From assembly GCF_009913435.1 (NCBI RefSeq), contig NZ_CP047895.1, forward strand, positions 1,992,501-2,056,500: 64,000 nucleotides of DNA. Direction: 5' to 3'. Positions 17,682-27,323 of the stretch are shown piece after piece. The notes under the pieces are model-generated. The model made no database searches. It was given only the letters and a program-made list of their open reading frames with translations, and had not been told where the DNA came from. The stretch comes from Sphingomonas changnyeongensis. Lineage in GTDB: Bacteria > Pseudomonadota > Alphaproteobacteria > Sphingomonadales > Sphingomonadaceae. A program made the translations under genes and the position numbers. Every line of letters starts with the position of its first letter. Position 1 is the first letter of the stretch.

Positions 17682-18644
17682 ATGACCGTCCACCACACCA
17701 AGATGCTCATCCTCGGCTCCGGCCCGGCCGGTCTGTCGGCCGCCATCTATGGCGCGCGCGCCGGGCTCAGCCCGATCGTCGTCCAGGGCATCCAGCCCGG
17801 CGGCCAGCTGATGACGACCACGGATGTGGAGAATTATCCGGGCTTTGCCGATGTCATCCAGGGCCCCTGGCTGATGGAGCAGATGCAGAAACAGGCCGAA
17901 CATGTCGGCACGCGGATGATCACCGACATCGTGACCGGGGTCGATCTGTCGCGCCGGCCGTTCCGGCTGACCGGCGACAGCGGCGACGTTTACGAGGGCG
18001 AGACGCTGGTGATCGCAACTGGGGCTCAGGCCAAATGGCTGGGGCTGCCGAGCGAGCAGGAACTGGCCGGGCGCGGGGTTTCGGCCTGCGCGACCTGTGA
18101 CGGGTTCTTCTATCGCGGGCGCAAGGTGGTGGTGATCGGCGGCGGCAACACCGCGGTGGAGGAGGCACTCTACCTCACCAACCACAGCCCCGATGTCACG
18201 CTGATCCACCGCCGCGATTCGCTGCGCGCTGAAAAGATCCTGCAGGAGCGGCTGTTCGCCAATCCGCGCATCAGCGTGCTGTGGAACAAGACGGTCGAAC
18301 GCTTCGTGGCGGGCGGCGAGCCGGCGGGGCTGGTGGGCGTCGACCTCAAGGACACGGTGACCGGCGAGATCAGCCATGTCGCGGCGGACGGCGCGTTCGT
18401 CGCCATCGGTCATCAGCCGGCGACCCAGCTATTCGCCGGGCATCTGCCGCTCGACAGCGACGGTTATCTGGCGGTCGAAACGGGCTCGACGCGCACCGTG
18501 GTGCCGGGCGTGTTCGCCTGTGGCGACGTGATGGACAAGGTTTACCGCCAGGCGGTGACCGCGGCGGGCACCGGCTGCATGGCCGCGCTCGACGCCGAAC
18601 GTTTCCTGGCCGAGGCCGAGTTCGCGGCAAGCCGCGCGGCCTGA
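17682..18644 (+). CDS. trxB: Thioredoxin-disulfide reductase
   Basis: FAD- and NADPH-dependent reductase that keeps thioredoxin reduced. The 320-residue protein has the FAD motif GSGPAGLSAAIYGARAG, the redox-active pair Cys136-Ala-Thr-Cys139, the NADPH motif GGGNTAVEEALYLT and the C-terminal FAD motif GVFACGDVMDKVYRQAVTAAGTGCMAALDAE region. Length and motif order are typical of low-molecular-weight TrxB. A 47-bp palindromic element lies 26 bases after the stop. Confidence 0.96.
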   Translation: MTVHHTKMLILGSGPAGLSAAIYGARAGLSPIVVQGIQPGGQLMTTTDVENYPGFADVIQGPWLMEQMQKQAEHVGTRMITDIVTGVDLSRRPFRLTGDSGDVYEGETLVIATGAQAKWLGLPSEQELAGRGVSACATCDGFFYRGRKVVVIGGGNTAVEEALYLTNHSPDVTLIHRRDSLRAEKILQERLFANPRISVLWNKTVERFVAGGEPAGLVGVDLKDTVTGEISHVAADGAFVAIGHQPATQLFAGHLPLDSDGYLAVETGSTRTVVPGVFACGDVMDKVYRQAVTAAGTGCMAALDAERFLAEAEFAASRAA

Positions 18645-18669
18645 GGCGGCTTCCGGTTGCCGTTTTACC

Positions 18670-18716
18670 GCGTTTTCCGAGCCGCCGGGTGCGTCCACCC
18701 GGCTTGAAAACGCTCT
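18670..18716. repeat. 47-bp palindromic repeat element, copy 1
   Basis: An imperfect palindrome whose arms are GCGTTTTCCGAGCCGCCGGG and CCCGGCTTGAAAACGC, ending CTCT. It matches the element at 51714-51760 at 43 of 47 positions. It sits between the convergent 3' ends of trxB and the acyl carrier protein gene. Placement at 3' ends in both cases suggests a small mobile or regulatory palindrome family that also stabilises or ends transcripts; that function is inferred. Confidence 0.85.
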
Positions 18717-18719
18717 GGC

Positions 18720-18741
18720 CGGGGCGCCGCAGCGGCGCCCC
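18720..18741. terminator. GC-rich hairpin between trxB and the acyl carrier protein gene
   Basis: GGGGCGCC and GGCGCCCC pair across a 5-base GCAGC loop, immediately before the stop codon region of the minus-strand carrier protein gene. No T-run follows on either strand, so a terminator role for these convergent genes is only possible. Confidence 0.4.
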
Positions 18742-18747
18742 CGCCGT

Positions 18748-19017
18748 TCAGCCGAGCTTGCGGGCGAGATAGGCGCTCAGGCTGCCAAAACTCGCCAGCA
18801 TGTCGCCATCGACCTCGTCATCCTCGATCACCACGCCCAGGCGATCCTCGATCTCGGTCAGAAACTCGGCGACCGCCATCGAATCCAGTTCGGGCAGTGC
18901 GCCGAACAGGCCGGTTTCGGCGTCAAAACCGGCAACCCGCGCCTGTGGCAGACCGAGCGTTTCAACGAGAACGGCGCGCAGCACCTGATCGATGTTGGAC
19001 GAGTGTTCCGACTGCAA
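18748..19017 (-). CDS. Acyl carrier protein
   Basis: Small acidic carrier protein of about 89 residues. It has the phosphopantetheine attachment serine in LPELDSMAVAEFLTEIEDR and the following acidic helix GVVIEDDEVDGD. It differs from the housekeeping AcpP motif (DSLD). The start is taken as the TTG at 19017 because GGAGA lies 7 bases upstream; an ATG at 19077 in the same frame would add 20 residues and overlap the upstream GNAT-like gene. With the neighbouring ligase and decarboxylase it resembles the carrier protein found in exosortase-A-associated clusters. Confidence 0.82.
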   Translation of the reverse strand: MQSEHSSNIDQVLRAVLVETLGLPQARVAGFDAETGLFGALPELDSMAVAEFLTEIEDRLGVVIEDDEVDGDMLASFGSLSAYLARKLG

Positions 19018-19051
19018 TGCTTTTCTCCGAAAGCCTGGCGACGGCCGGTGG

Positions 19052-20128
19052 CTAATCGAGCGCGGGGCGGCGGACAAGGCTGGACGTCAGCCCGCCGGAC
19101 ATCAAGGCGAGTGCCGTCGCGGGCCAGGCCGCCGCGCGGCGGGGGTTGAGCAGCCGCAGCGCGACCCGCGGCACCGCCTGTTCCGCCCATTCGGCGCACC
19201 AGCCATGGCCCGGCACCCATTCGATCGCATCGACATGATCGACATTGGTCAGATAGCGGACCATCGTCGCTGCCAGCTGCGCGCCCGGCGACAGCGCCTT
19301 GTGCGCGCGCGACTGGGCAAGGAGATGCGCGACCGCCATGCCGTGCGACACCGTCCACAGCTGGGCCGCGATCGGCGTGTCGCCGCACCGCGCGACCGCC
19401 AGCCTGAGCGTGCCCGCCGCGCTCTCGGCGGCGGCAAAATGGTGGAACGGCCCGTCCGCCTCCGGGGTCAGCTGCGCCAGTTCGTCCCAGAGCGCCGGGC
19501 TGAGCACCGTCGACACCTCAAGGTCGAGCGGCGCGCGCGCGGCGGCGCGTTCGATCCGCGTGCGCAGGCTCTGGCTGCGCGCGTCCCAATAGTCGTCAAA
19601 GCTGTGCCCGGCGGTCTCGCTGCGCCAGCGCGGCGGCAGGGCGCGTGCCGCCACCACCCAGCCGCAGCGCGAAAAGGCGCGCGCCACCTCGCCGGCATCG
19701 GCGCGGTCGAGCGGGCCGAGCGCGATCTCGGTCACGCCCAGCGCCGCGCCGCGCAGCCGCGTCGCGATCGCGCGCAGCAGGCGGCGGCGATGCATGCCGT
19801 CGGCGGGGCCGGTGAAGATCGGGGCGGTGCGATGGGCATGGTCCGCGCCCAGCGTGCGGAACCGCCCGCGCCCCGTGGGGGCAAGCATCAGCCAGCCATC
19901 CACCCCCTCGCTGCGCGCGCGCACGATCAGCGGCGGCGCATCCAGCCCGGCGGCGGCGGCCTTCAGCCAGTCGAGCCGGTCGAAGGGCCAGGGGCGTGCG
20001 GACGCACCAAGGGCGCCGCGCGCGATCGTCTCGACCGGCCCAAGCGAATCATAATATTCACCCTTGACCCACAAATCGCTGCTTCCCGCGCGGCTGAGAC
20101 CGGAATCCCCCTTGAGAGGCTCCCCCAT
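19052..20128 (-). CDS. GNAT/FemAB-like acyltransferase
   Basis: Up to 358 residues. The C-terminal half fits the BioF2-like Acetyltransf_6 fold: a basic helix SQSLRTRIERAAARAP, then LWTVSHGMAVAHLLAQS, and KALSPGAQLAATMVRYL before VDAIEWVPGHGWCAEWAE. Such proteins transfer acyl or aminoacyl groups in polysaccharide or peptidoglycan pathways. The substrate is unknown. It is upstream of the acyl carrier protein (34 bases to its likely start) and divergent from an AMP-forming ligase. The start is uncertain: the ATG at 20128 abuts the 5' end of the divergent gene, and the segment before residue 20 may be untranslated. Confidence 0.72.
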   Translation of the reverse strand: MGEPLKGDSGLSRAGSSDLWVKGEYYDSLGPVETIARGALGASARPWPFDRLDWLKAAAAGLDAPPLIVRARSEGVDGWLMLAPTGRGRFRTLGADHAHRTAPIFTGPADGMHRRRLLRAIATRLRGAALGVTEIALGPLDRADAGEVARAFSRCGWVVAARALPPRWRSETAGHSFDDYWDARSQSLRTRIERAAARAPLDLEVSTVLSPALWDELAQLTPEADGPFHHFAAAESAAGTLRLAVARCGDTPIAAQLWTVSHGMAVAHLLAQSRAHKALSPGAQLAATMVRYLTNVDHVDAIEWVPGHGWCAEWAEQAVPRVALRLLNPRRAAAWPATALALMSGGLTSSLVRRPALD

Positions 20129-20147
20129 GTCCGAGAAAGGAGACGGC

Positions 20148-21641
20148 GTGCAAGAGCCTGATCCGAATCCGCGCCCGATCGACCATATTCTGCTGGCCGC
20201 CGCCCGTGGCGGGCCCGGCCCGGCGCTGGTGCTTGGCGAGCGCGAAATCGGTTATGACGCGCTCGACCGGCTGGTCGGGCAGCTGGCCTGCTGGCTGGTC
20301 GAACAGGGCGTCGCGCCCGGCGACCGGGTGGCGAGCTGGCTGCCCAAGGGGCTGTGGACCTGCCTGTTGCCGCTCGCCGCGCCGCGCGCCGGGGCCGTGC
20401 ATGTGCCGGTCAACCCGCTGCTCAAGCGCGCCCAGGTCGCGCATATCCTGGCCGATAGCGGGGCGGTGCTGCTGCTGACCGGGGCGGGGCGGGCGGACAG
20501 CCTGATGCCGGGCGATGTCCCGCCGGGATGCCGGATGATGCTGGACGGCGATGTGGCGTTGCCCGAACGGGCGCTTGGGCCCTCGGCAGCCGATCCGCAG
20601 GCGCTCGCCGCGATCCTCTACACCTCGGGATCGACCGGGCGGCCCAAGGGGGTGATGCTCAGCCATGCCAATCTGTGGCTGGGGGCGGTGGCGGTTGCCC
20701 ATTATCTGCGTCTTGCTGCCGATGACCGCACGCTGGCCGTGCTGCCGCTCGCGTTCGATTATGGCCAGAACCAGCTTTTTTCGACCTGGCTCGCCGGGGG
20801 GACGGTGGTTCCGCTCGATTATCTGACCCCGCGCGACGTGCTGCGCGCGGTCGGCCGTCACCGCATCACCACGCTTGCCGGGGTGCCGCCGCTCTGGGTG
20901 CAGCTGGTCGAGGGCGACTGGTCGGAGACCGCGACGCTCAGGCGGCTGACCAACAGCGGCGGCGCGCTGACCGAGCCGCTGGTCCGGCGGCTGCGCACGC
21001 TTGCGCCTCAGGCCGATCTCTATGCGATGTACGGGCTGACCGAGGCGTTCCGGTCCACCTATCTCGATCCCCGGCTGATCGATGAACATCCGACCGCGAT
21101 CGGCGGGCCGATCCCCTTTGCCGAGCTGCATGTGCTGCGCCCCGACGGGCTGCCCGCCGGCCCCGGCGAGCCGGGCGAGCTGGTCCATGCCGGGCCGCTG
21201 GTCGCCGCCGGCTATTGGCGCGATCCCGAGCGCACCGCCCAGCGGTTTCGCCCCCTGGCCGGTGGTGCCGGGCTGGCCGTGTGGTCGGGCGATACCGTTG
21301 TGCGCGGGCCCGACGGGCTGCTGCGCTTCGTCGGCCGCGCGGACGAGATGATCAAATCGGCCGGCAACCGCATCAGCCCGACCGAGATCGAGGAGGCGGC
21401 GGTCGCCAGCGGCACGACCAATGAGGCGGTGGCGCTGGGCATCGCCGATGATCGGCTGGGCCAGGCGGTGCTGCTGGTCGCGGCGGGCGACGGCGGCGAT
21501 GAGGCGGCGCTGCGCGCGCATCTGAAGCGCGAACTGCCCGGTTTCATGCAGCCCGCCCGCATCGTCTGGCGCGCCGCCCTGCCGCGCACCCCCAATGGCA
21601 AGCTTGACCGGGCAGGGCTGAAGGCCGAACTGGCGCCATGA
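20148..21641 (+). CDS. AMP-forming acyl-CoA ligase, exosortase-A-associated type
   Basis: About 497 residues of an ANL-superfamily adenylating enzyme. The phosphate loop is YTSGSTGRPKGVML, then MYGLTEAFRSTYLDPRL, GYWRDPERTAQRF, and the C-terminal hinge VWSGDTVVRGPDGLLRFVGRAD with the catalytic lysine in TPNGKLDR. The AFRSTYL segment and pairing with the next gene match the ligase described with the exosortase A system (TIGR03098). I chose the GTG at 20148 because AAAGGAG lies just upstream; an ATG at 20127 is possible. The stop overlaps the decarboxylase start (ATGA). It may load an acyl group onto the nearby carrier protein. Confidence 0.85.
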   Translation: MQEPDPNPRPIDHILLAAARGGPGPALVLGEREIGYDALDRLVGQLACWLVEQGVAPGDRVASWLPKGLWTCLLPLAAPRAGAVHVPVNPLLKRAQVAHILADSGAVLLLTGAGRADSLMPGDVPPGCRMMLDGDVALPERALGPSAADPQALAAILYTSGSTGRPKGVMLSHANLWLGAVAVAHYLRLAADDRTLAVLPLAFDYGQNQLFSTWLAGGTVVPLDYLTPRDVLRAVGRHRITTLAGVPPLWVQLVEGDWSETATLRRLTNSGGALTEPLVRRLRTLAPQADLYAMYGLTEAFRSTYLDPRLIDEHPTAIGGPIPFAELHVLRPDGLPAGPGEPGELVHAGPLVAAGYWRDPERTAQRFRPLAGGAGLAVWSGDTVVRGPDGLLRFVGRADEMIKSAGNRISPTEIEEAAVASGTTNEAVALGIADDRLGQAVLLVAAGDGGDEAALRAHLKRELPGFMQPARIVWRAALPRTPNGKLDRAGLKAELAP

Positions 21642-22864
21642 AGCCTGCCGGTCCCATTCCCCCCGATTATGCCGCCGATGCGGACGGACGGCTGCTGATC
21701 GCCGGCCAGCCCTATGACGCGCTGATCGAGGCCGCCGGGCAGACGCCCCTTTTCGTGTATGATTCGGGCGCGGTCGCCCGGCGCATCGCCCGGCTGCGCG
21801 CCGCGATGCCGGGCATCGACATCCATTATGCGATGAAGGCCAATCCCCATGCCGGGCTGCTTGCGCGCATCGCCGCTCAGGTCGACGGCATCGATATCGC
21901 CTCGGCCGGCGAACTGCGCATCGCCGAAGCCGCCGGGATTATGGGCGACCGCATCAGCTTTGCCGGCCCCGGCAAGCGCGATGCCGAGCTTGAGGCGGCG
22001 ATTCTGGCCGGCGTCACCATCAATCTTGAATCCGAAACCGAGGCCGAACGCGCGCTCGCCATCGCCGCGCGGCTGGGTGTGCGGCCGCGCCTGGCGGTGC
22101 GGGTCAATCCCGATTTCGAGCTGCGCGGTTCGGGGATGCGGATGGGCGGCGGCGCGCGGCCGTTCGGCGTCGATGCGGCGCGCGCGGTCCCGCTGGTCCG
22201 GCGGCTGGTGGATGCGGGGGCCGACTGGCGCGGCTTTCACATCTATGCCGGGTCGCAGTCGCTCGATGCCGCGGCGCTGATCGAGGCGCAGGCGGCGGGG
22301 ATCGCGCTTGCCGCAGCACTTGCCGAGGCGGCAGAGGCGTCGCCGCCGCTCGTCAATCTGGGCGGCGGGTTCGGCATTCCCTATTTTTCGGGCGATGTGG
22401 CGCTTGATGTCGAGGCGATCGGCGCGGCGCTGGTCGAAGCGGTGGCGGCGCGCCCGGCGGTGCTTGGCGACGCACGCTTCGCGCTCGAGCTGGGGCGCTG
22501 GCTGGTCGGCGAGGCGGGGGTCTATCTGACGCGGATCGTCGACCGCAAGACCAGCCATGACCAGCTGTTCCTGATCACCGATGGCGGCCTGCACCACCAG
22601 CTGGCGGCGAGCGGCAATTTCGGCACCGTCGTCCGGCGCAATTATCCGCTCGCCATCGCCGGGCGGATCGGCGCGCCGGCGACCGAGGTCGCGACGGTGT
22701 GCGGCTGCCTGTGCACGCCGCTCGATCGGCTGGGCGACCAGCTGGCGCTGCCCGAGGCGCAGGTCGGCGATGTCGTCGCGCTGTTCTGCGCCGGGGCTTA
22801 TGGCGCGAGCGCCAGCCCGGCGGCGTTCCTGGCTCAGGGTGCTGCGGCCGAGCTGCTGGTCTGA
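21638..22864 (+). CDS. PLP-dependent decarboxylase, exosortase-A-associated type
   Basis: The 408-residue fold-type III enzyme is related to diaminopimelate/ornithine decarboxylases. The PLP lysine is in HYAMKANPHAG, HIYAGSQSLD and GGGFGIPYF follow, and the C-terminal active-site cysteine lies in CGCLCTPLD. It matches the decarboxylase found beside the AMP ligase in exosortase A clusters (TIGR03099). Its substrate is not known. It is translationally coupled to the ligase by a 4-base overlap and ends the plus-strand half of this divergent four-gene locus. Confidence 0.87.
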   Translation: MKPAGPIPPDYAADADGRLLIAGQPYDALIEAAGQTPLFVYDSGAVARRIARLRAAMPGIDIHYAMKANPHAGLLARIAAQVDGIDIASAGELRIAEAAGIMGDRISFAGPGKRDAELEAAILAGVTINLESETEAERALAIAARLGVRPRLAVRVNPDFELRGSGMRMGGGARPFGVDAARAVPLVRRLVDAGADWRGFHIYAGSQSLDAAALIEAQAAGIALAAALAEAAEASPPLVNLGGGFGIPYFSGDVALDVEAIGAALVEAVAARPAVLGDARFALELGRWLVGEAGVYLTRIVDRKTSHDQLFLITDGGLHHQLAASGNFGTVVRRNYPLAIAGRIGAPATEVATVCGCLCTPLDRLGDQLALPEAQVGDVVALFCAGAYGASASPAAFLAQGAAAELLV

Positions 22865-22989
22865 CGCGGCTGGCCGTTCGACAGCGGGGGCGGATGTGCG
22901 GTTTTCCAGCCGCCGTCGGGCGGCGCGCGGGTAATGGGTTGCCCTTCGACCCCCGCTTGCTATAGACGCCGCCGACCGGCGGTCCGGCC

Positions 22990-23074
22990 GCGGGCGTGGC
23001 GGAACTGGTAGACGCGCTGGATTTAGGTTCCAGTATCGCAAGATGTGGGGGTTCGAGTCCCTTCGCCCGCACCA
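22990..23074 (+). tRNA. tRNA-Leu, anticodon UAG
   Basis: Class II tRNA of 85 bases. The acceptor arms GCGGGCG (22990-22996) and CGCCCGC (23064-23070) pair perfectly, followed by A and an encoded CCA. The anticodon arm CTGGA-TTTAGGT-TCCAG gives anticodon TAG at 23024-23026. A long variable arm (TATCGCAAGATGT) and the T-loop GTTCGAGTC are present. It reads CUA and probably other CUN leucine codons. Confidence 0.97.
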
Positions 23075-23137
23075 GTTTCCAGTTCATGGTGAAAGGCCGG
23101 CCTCCTCCTGAACGTGCAAGAAGGCGAACGAGACGAG

Positions 23138-24718
23138 ATGCAGACTGTCGAGACGTTGAACCAGGGCCTCAAGCGCGCCTACACGCTGACGATCAGCCGC
23201 GCCGAGATCGAATCGCGGGTGGATGGCGAGCTGAAGAAGGTCGCGCCGCAGATCCGCATGCCCGGCTTTCGCCCCGGCAAGGTGCCGGCCAATCTCGTTC
23301 GCAAGATGCACGGGCCGGCGCTCGAGCAGCAGGCGCTCGAGACCACGATCCAGGAAGGCGTGCAGCAGCTGATCGCCGAGCAGGGTCTGCGCCCCGCCAC
23401 CCGCCCGGAGGTCGAGCTGGGCGAGGGCTATGGCCCGGGCCAGGACGCCGAGGTGAAGGTGTCGCTGGAAGTGCTGCCGGTCGTCACCGTGCCGGCGCTC
23501 GACGGGCTCAAGCTCGAGCGGCTGGTGGTGCCGGTGTCCGACGAACAGATCGACGAGACGCTCGGCCGTATCGCCGCCGGCTCGAAGAGCTATGAGGAAG
23601 ACGATGCCGGCCGCCCGGCTGCGACCGGTGACCTGCTGGTCATCGATTTCGAGGGCAAGCTGGACGGCGTGCCGTTCGAAGGCGGCAAGGGCGAGGGCAT
23701 CTCGCTCGAAATCGGTTCGGGCCAGTTCATTCCGGGCTTTGAGGACCAGCTGATCGGCGCCGCCGCCGGCGATGCGCGTGTCCTGAACGTCACGTTCCCG
23801 GCCGATTATGGTGCCGCGCACCTGGCCGGCCGCGACGCGACCTTCGACGTCACCGTCCAGAAGGTCCGCGCGCCCAAGGAAACCGCGCTTGACGACGAGT
23901 TTGCCAAGCAGCTCGGCCTGGAAGGCATCGACAAGCTGCGCGAGCTGATCAAGGGCCAGCTGGAGCAGGAGCATAACGGCCTGACCCGCACCCATATGAA
24001 GCGCAAGCTGCTCGACCAGCTCGCCGCTTCGCACGATTTCGACGTGCCGCCGTCGATGGTCGAGGCCGAGTTCGGTCAGATCTGGGCGCAGCTGGAGCAT
24101 GAGGCGAGCCACGAGGCCGACCCGGAAGCCGCGCGCGCCGACATGGAAAAGGACCGCGACGATTATCGCCGCATCGCCGAGCGCCGCGTGCGCCTGGGCC
24201 TGTTGCTGTCGGAAATCGGCCAGGCCAATGGCGTCGAGGTCAATCAGGTGGAAATGAACCGCCTGATCGCCCAGGCCGCGCAGCAGTATCGCCCGGAAGA
24301 CCGGCAGCGCTTCATCCAGTTCGTCCAGCAGGACCCGATGGCCGCCGCCCAGCTGCGCGCGCCGCTTTATGAGGACAAGGTCGTCGACTTCCTGTTCTCG
24401 AAGGCCGAGATCACCGAGCGTGAAGTGACCCGCGAGGCGATCCAGGCCGAGATCGAGGCGGACGAGGACGGTCACTTCCATGGTCCGGATTGCGGCCATG
24501 ACCATGATCATGACCATGATCATGACCATGGCGCCGCCAAGCCTGCAAAGAAGCCCGCCGCCAAGAAGGCGAAGGCCGAAGCGGCTGAGGGCGAAGACGC
24601 GCCGGCCAAGCCCGCCAAGAAGGCAGCGGCCAAGAAGGCGACCGCCGCCGAGGGCGACGATGCCGCCGCCGAAGCGCCCGCCAAGCCGAAGCGCACGCGC
24701 AAGGCGGCTTCGGAGTAA
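23138..24718 (+). CDS. tig: Trigger factor with His/Asp-repeat and Lys/Ala-rich C-terminal tail
   Basis: Ribosome-associated chaperone and peptidyl-prolyl isomerase. Of 526 residues, the N-terminal ribosome-binding domain contains the signature [14 protein letters not shown]. The FKBP-like domain follows ([14 protein letters not shown] ... [15 protein letters not shown]), then the helical chaperone domain. After about residue 445 there is an unusual 80-residue tail: HFHGPDCG, five HD-type repeats, then an AKPAKK-type Lys/Ala/Glu-rich stretch resembling histone H1 tails. Standard trigger factors are about 430-450 residues. The tail could bind metal (His plus Cys) and nucleic acid; that is inference. 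First gene of the tig-clpP-clpX-lon-hupB block. Confidence 0.95.
   Translation: MQTVETLNQGLKRAYTLTISRAEIESRVDGELKKVAPQIRMPGFRPGKVPANLVRKMHGPALEQQALETTIQEGVQQLIAEQGLRPATRPEVELGEGYGPGQDAEVKVSLEVLPVVTVPALDGLKLERLVVPVSDEQIDETLGRIAAGSKSYEEDDAGRPAATGDLLVIDFEGKLDGVPFEGGKGEGISLEIGSGQFIPGFEDQLIGAAAGDARVLNVTFPADYGAAHLAGRDATFDVTVQKVRAPKETALDDEFAKQLGLEGIDKLRELIKGQLEQEHNGLTRTHMKRKLLDQLAASHDFDVPPSMVEAEFGQIWAQLEHEASHEADPEAARADMEKDRDDYRRIAERRVRLGLLLSEIGQANGVEVNQVEMNRLIAQAAQQYRPEDRQRFIQFVQQDPMAAAQLRAPLYEDKVVDFLFSKAEITEREVTREAIQAEIEADEDGHFHGPDCGHDHDHDHDHDHGAAKPAKKPAAKKAKAEAAEGEDAPAKPAKKAAAKKATAAEGDDAAAEAPAKPKRTRKAASE
24500..24529 (+). repeat. Hexanucleotide repeat encoding the His-Asp tract of trigger factor
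   Basis: Five tandem GAYCAT units (GACCAT alternating with GATCAT) encode (Asp-His)5. The alternation of synonymous Asp codons gives a 12-bp period. Such a tract is prone to slippage and could vary in length between strains. Confidence 0.9.
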
Positions 24719-24780
24719 CCGCTCCGGCACTGCTGTTTGACCGCGGGGCGCGGATATCGCCCCGCCGGTCAGGGATGAAG

Positions 24781-24818
24781 GGCGCGGCCATCGCCATCGG
24801 GGCGGTGGCCGCGCCTTT
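24781..24818 (+). terminator. Hairpin between tig and clpP
   Basis: GGCGCGGCCA (24781-24790) pairs with TGGCCGCGCC (24806-24815), and partial pairing continues into the loop. Only three T follow, so this is a plausible but weak intrinsic terminator separating tig from clpP. Confidence 0.55.
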
Positions 24819-24963
24819 GCCGTTTCGGGGGGATGATTTTGGCGCTGGCAAGCGGCCCTTTACCATTTGGCGAGCGGCGCAGCGGCAAGGGGGGCTTGAA
24901 CGTGCGGTCCTTTCCTCCGATGTAGGACCGGCTAACGACCTTCAGTCCAAGGACGCATTTCAC

Positions 24964-25614
24964 ATGAACAACCCGTTCTCGAACGGCCAGATCCACGACG
25001 CGCTCGTTCCGATCGTTATCGAGCAGTCGAACCGCGGCGAGCGCAGCTTCGATATTTTCTCGCGGCTGCTGCGCGAGCGGATCGTGTTCGTGACCGGCCC
25101 GATCGAGGACAATATGGCCTCGCTGATCACCGCCCAGCTGCTCTTTCTTGAATCGGAAAATCCCAAGAAAGACATCTACATGTACATCAACTCGCCGGGC
25201 GGCGTGGTGACGGCGGGCATGGCGATCCACGACACGATGCAGTATATCCGGCCCAAGGTGAACACCGTGTGCATCGGCCAGGCGGCGTCGATGGGCAGCT
25301 TCCTGCTGGCAGCCGGCGAGCCGGGCATGCGCATCGCGCTCACCAATGCGCGGATCATGATCCACCAGCCCTCGGGCGGCGCGCAGGGCCAGGCGACCGA
25401 TATCGAGATCCAGGCAAAGGAAATCCTGCGCATCCGGGCGCGGATGAACGAGCTTTATGCCAAATATACCGGCCAGCCGATCGAGGTGGTCAACGACTCG
25501 ATGGAGCGCGACAAGTTCCTGTCGGCCGACGAGGCCAAGACGTTCGGGCTGATCGACCAGGTGTTCGACAAGCGACCGAGCCCGGCGGAAGAGCCGGGTC
25601 AGGCGGCCGCCTGA
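24964..25614 (+). CDS. clpP: ATP-dependent Clp protease proteolytic subunit
   Basis: The 216-residue serine peptidase forms the ClpP barrel and degrades proteins delivered by ClpX or ClpA. The catalytic serine is in [14 protein letters not shown], the histidine in [16 protein letters not shown], and the aspartate lies further on in the [11 protein letters not shown] region. The start [21 protein letters not shown] is typical for alphaproteobacterial ClpP; the longer in-frame upstream reading falls in the hairpin region and lacks family sequence. Confidence 0.97.
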   Translation: MNNPFSNGQIHDALVPIVIEQSNRGERSFDIFSRLLRERIVFVTGPIEDNMASLITAQLLFLESENPKKDIYMYINSPGGVVTAGMAIHDTMQYIRPKVNTVCIGQAASMGSFLLAAGEPGMRIALTNARIMIHQPSGGAQGQATDIEIQAKEILRIRARMNELYAKYTGQPIEVVNDSMERDKFLSADEAKTFGLIDQVFDKRPSPAEEPGQAAA

Positions 25615-25767
25615 CCGCCGCCGCCCCGGCCATGGGGCGCCGCCGGGCCGCGATGCCCGGACCGGCACCCCTGCGCGGGGCGGAGGCTTTCCGGCCCGGC
25701 ATCCGGGTGCGGCACCCTGCCTACGTGGCAGCGGATCGGCTGGCAGAGGTGCCGGGAACGGGGCCGG

Positions 25768-25800
25768 ACATTCGGCCCCGAACATTCGGCCCCGAACATT
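25768..25800 (+). repeat. Tandem 14-bp direct repeat upstream of clpX
   Basis: ACATTCGGCCCCGA occurs at 25768-25781 and 25782-25795, followed by a partial third copy (ACATT). It lies 78 bases before the clpX start, in the clpP-clpX gap, where a clpX promoter is expected. It could be a repeated regulator site or a simple duplication. Confidence 0.75.
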
Positions 25801-25877
25801 GGGCATTGTGGTTTTATCGAAGAGGTGGCTAACATGCCGCCTGCGCAAGCGGCCAGTTTTGGCCCGAAGGATGATGT

Positions 25878-27140
<1,263 letters not shown>

Positions 27141-27180
27141 TCCTGTCCGCATCCGGCCCGCCAGGGCCGGCGGCATGATG

Positions 27181-27208
27181 GAGGCGGCCCTGCCGGGCCG
27201 CCTCTTTT
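27181..27208 (+). terminator. Rho-independent terminator after clpX
   Basis: A perfect 10-bp stem GAGGCGGCCC / GGGCCGCCTC with a TGCC loop is followed by TTTT. It should end clpX transcripts, implying that lon has its own promoter in 27209-27323. Confidence 0.8.
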
Positions 27209-27323
27209 CGTCTGTGCGCGCCCGGCGGGGCGGGCGTGCAGGCGCAAGAAGGTGCCATGGATTGATGCCGGCCGATCCGGCCCCATATAAGTCCTGTAAA
27301 CGCCTTGAGGCGTAACCGGAGCC

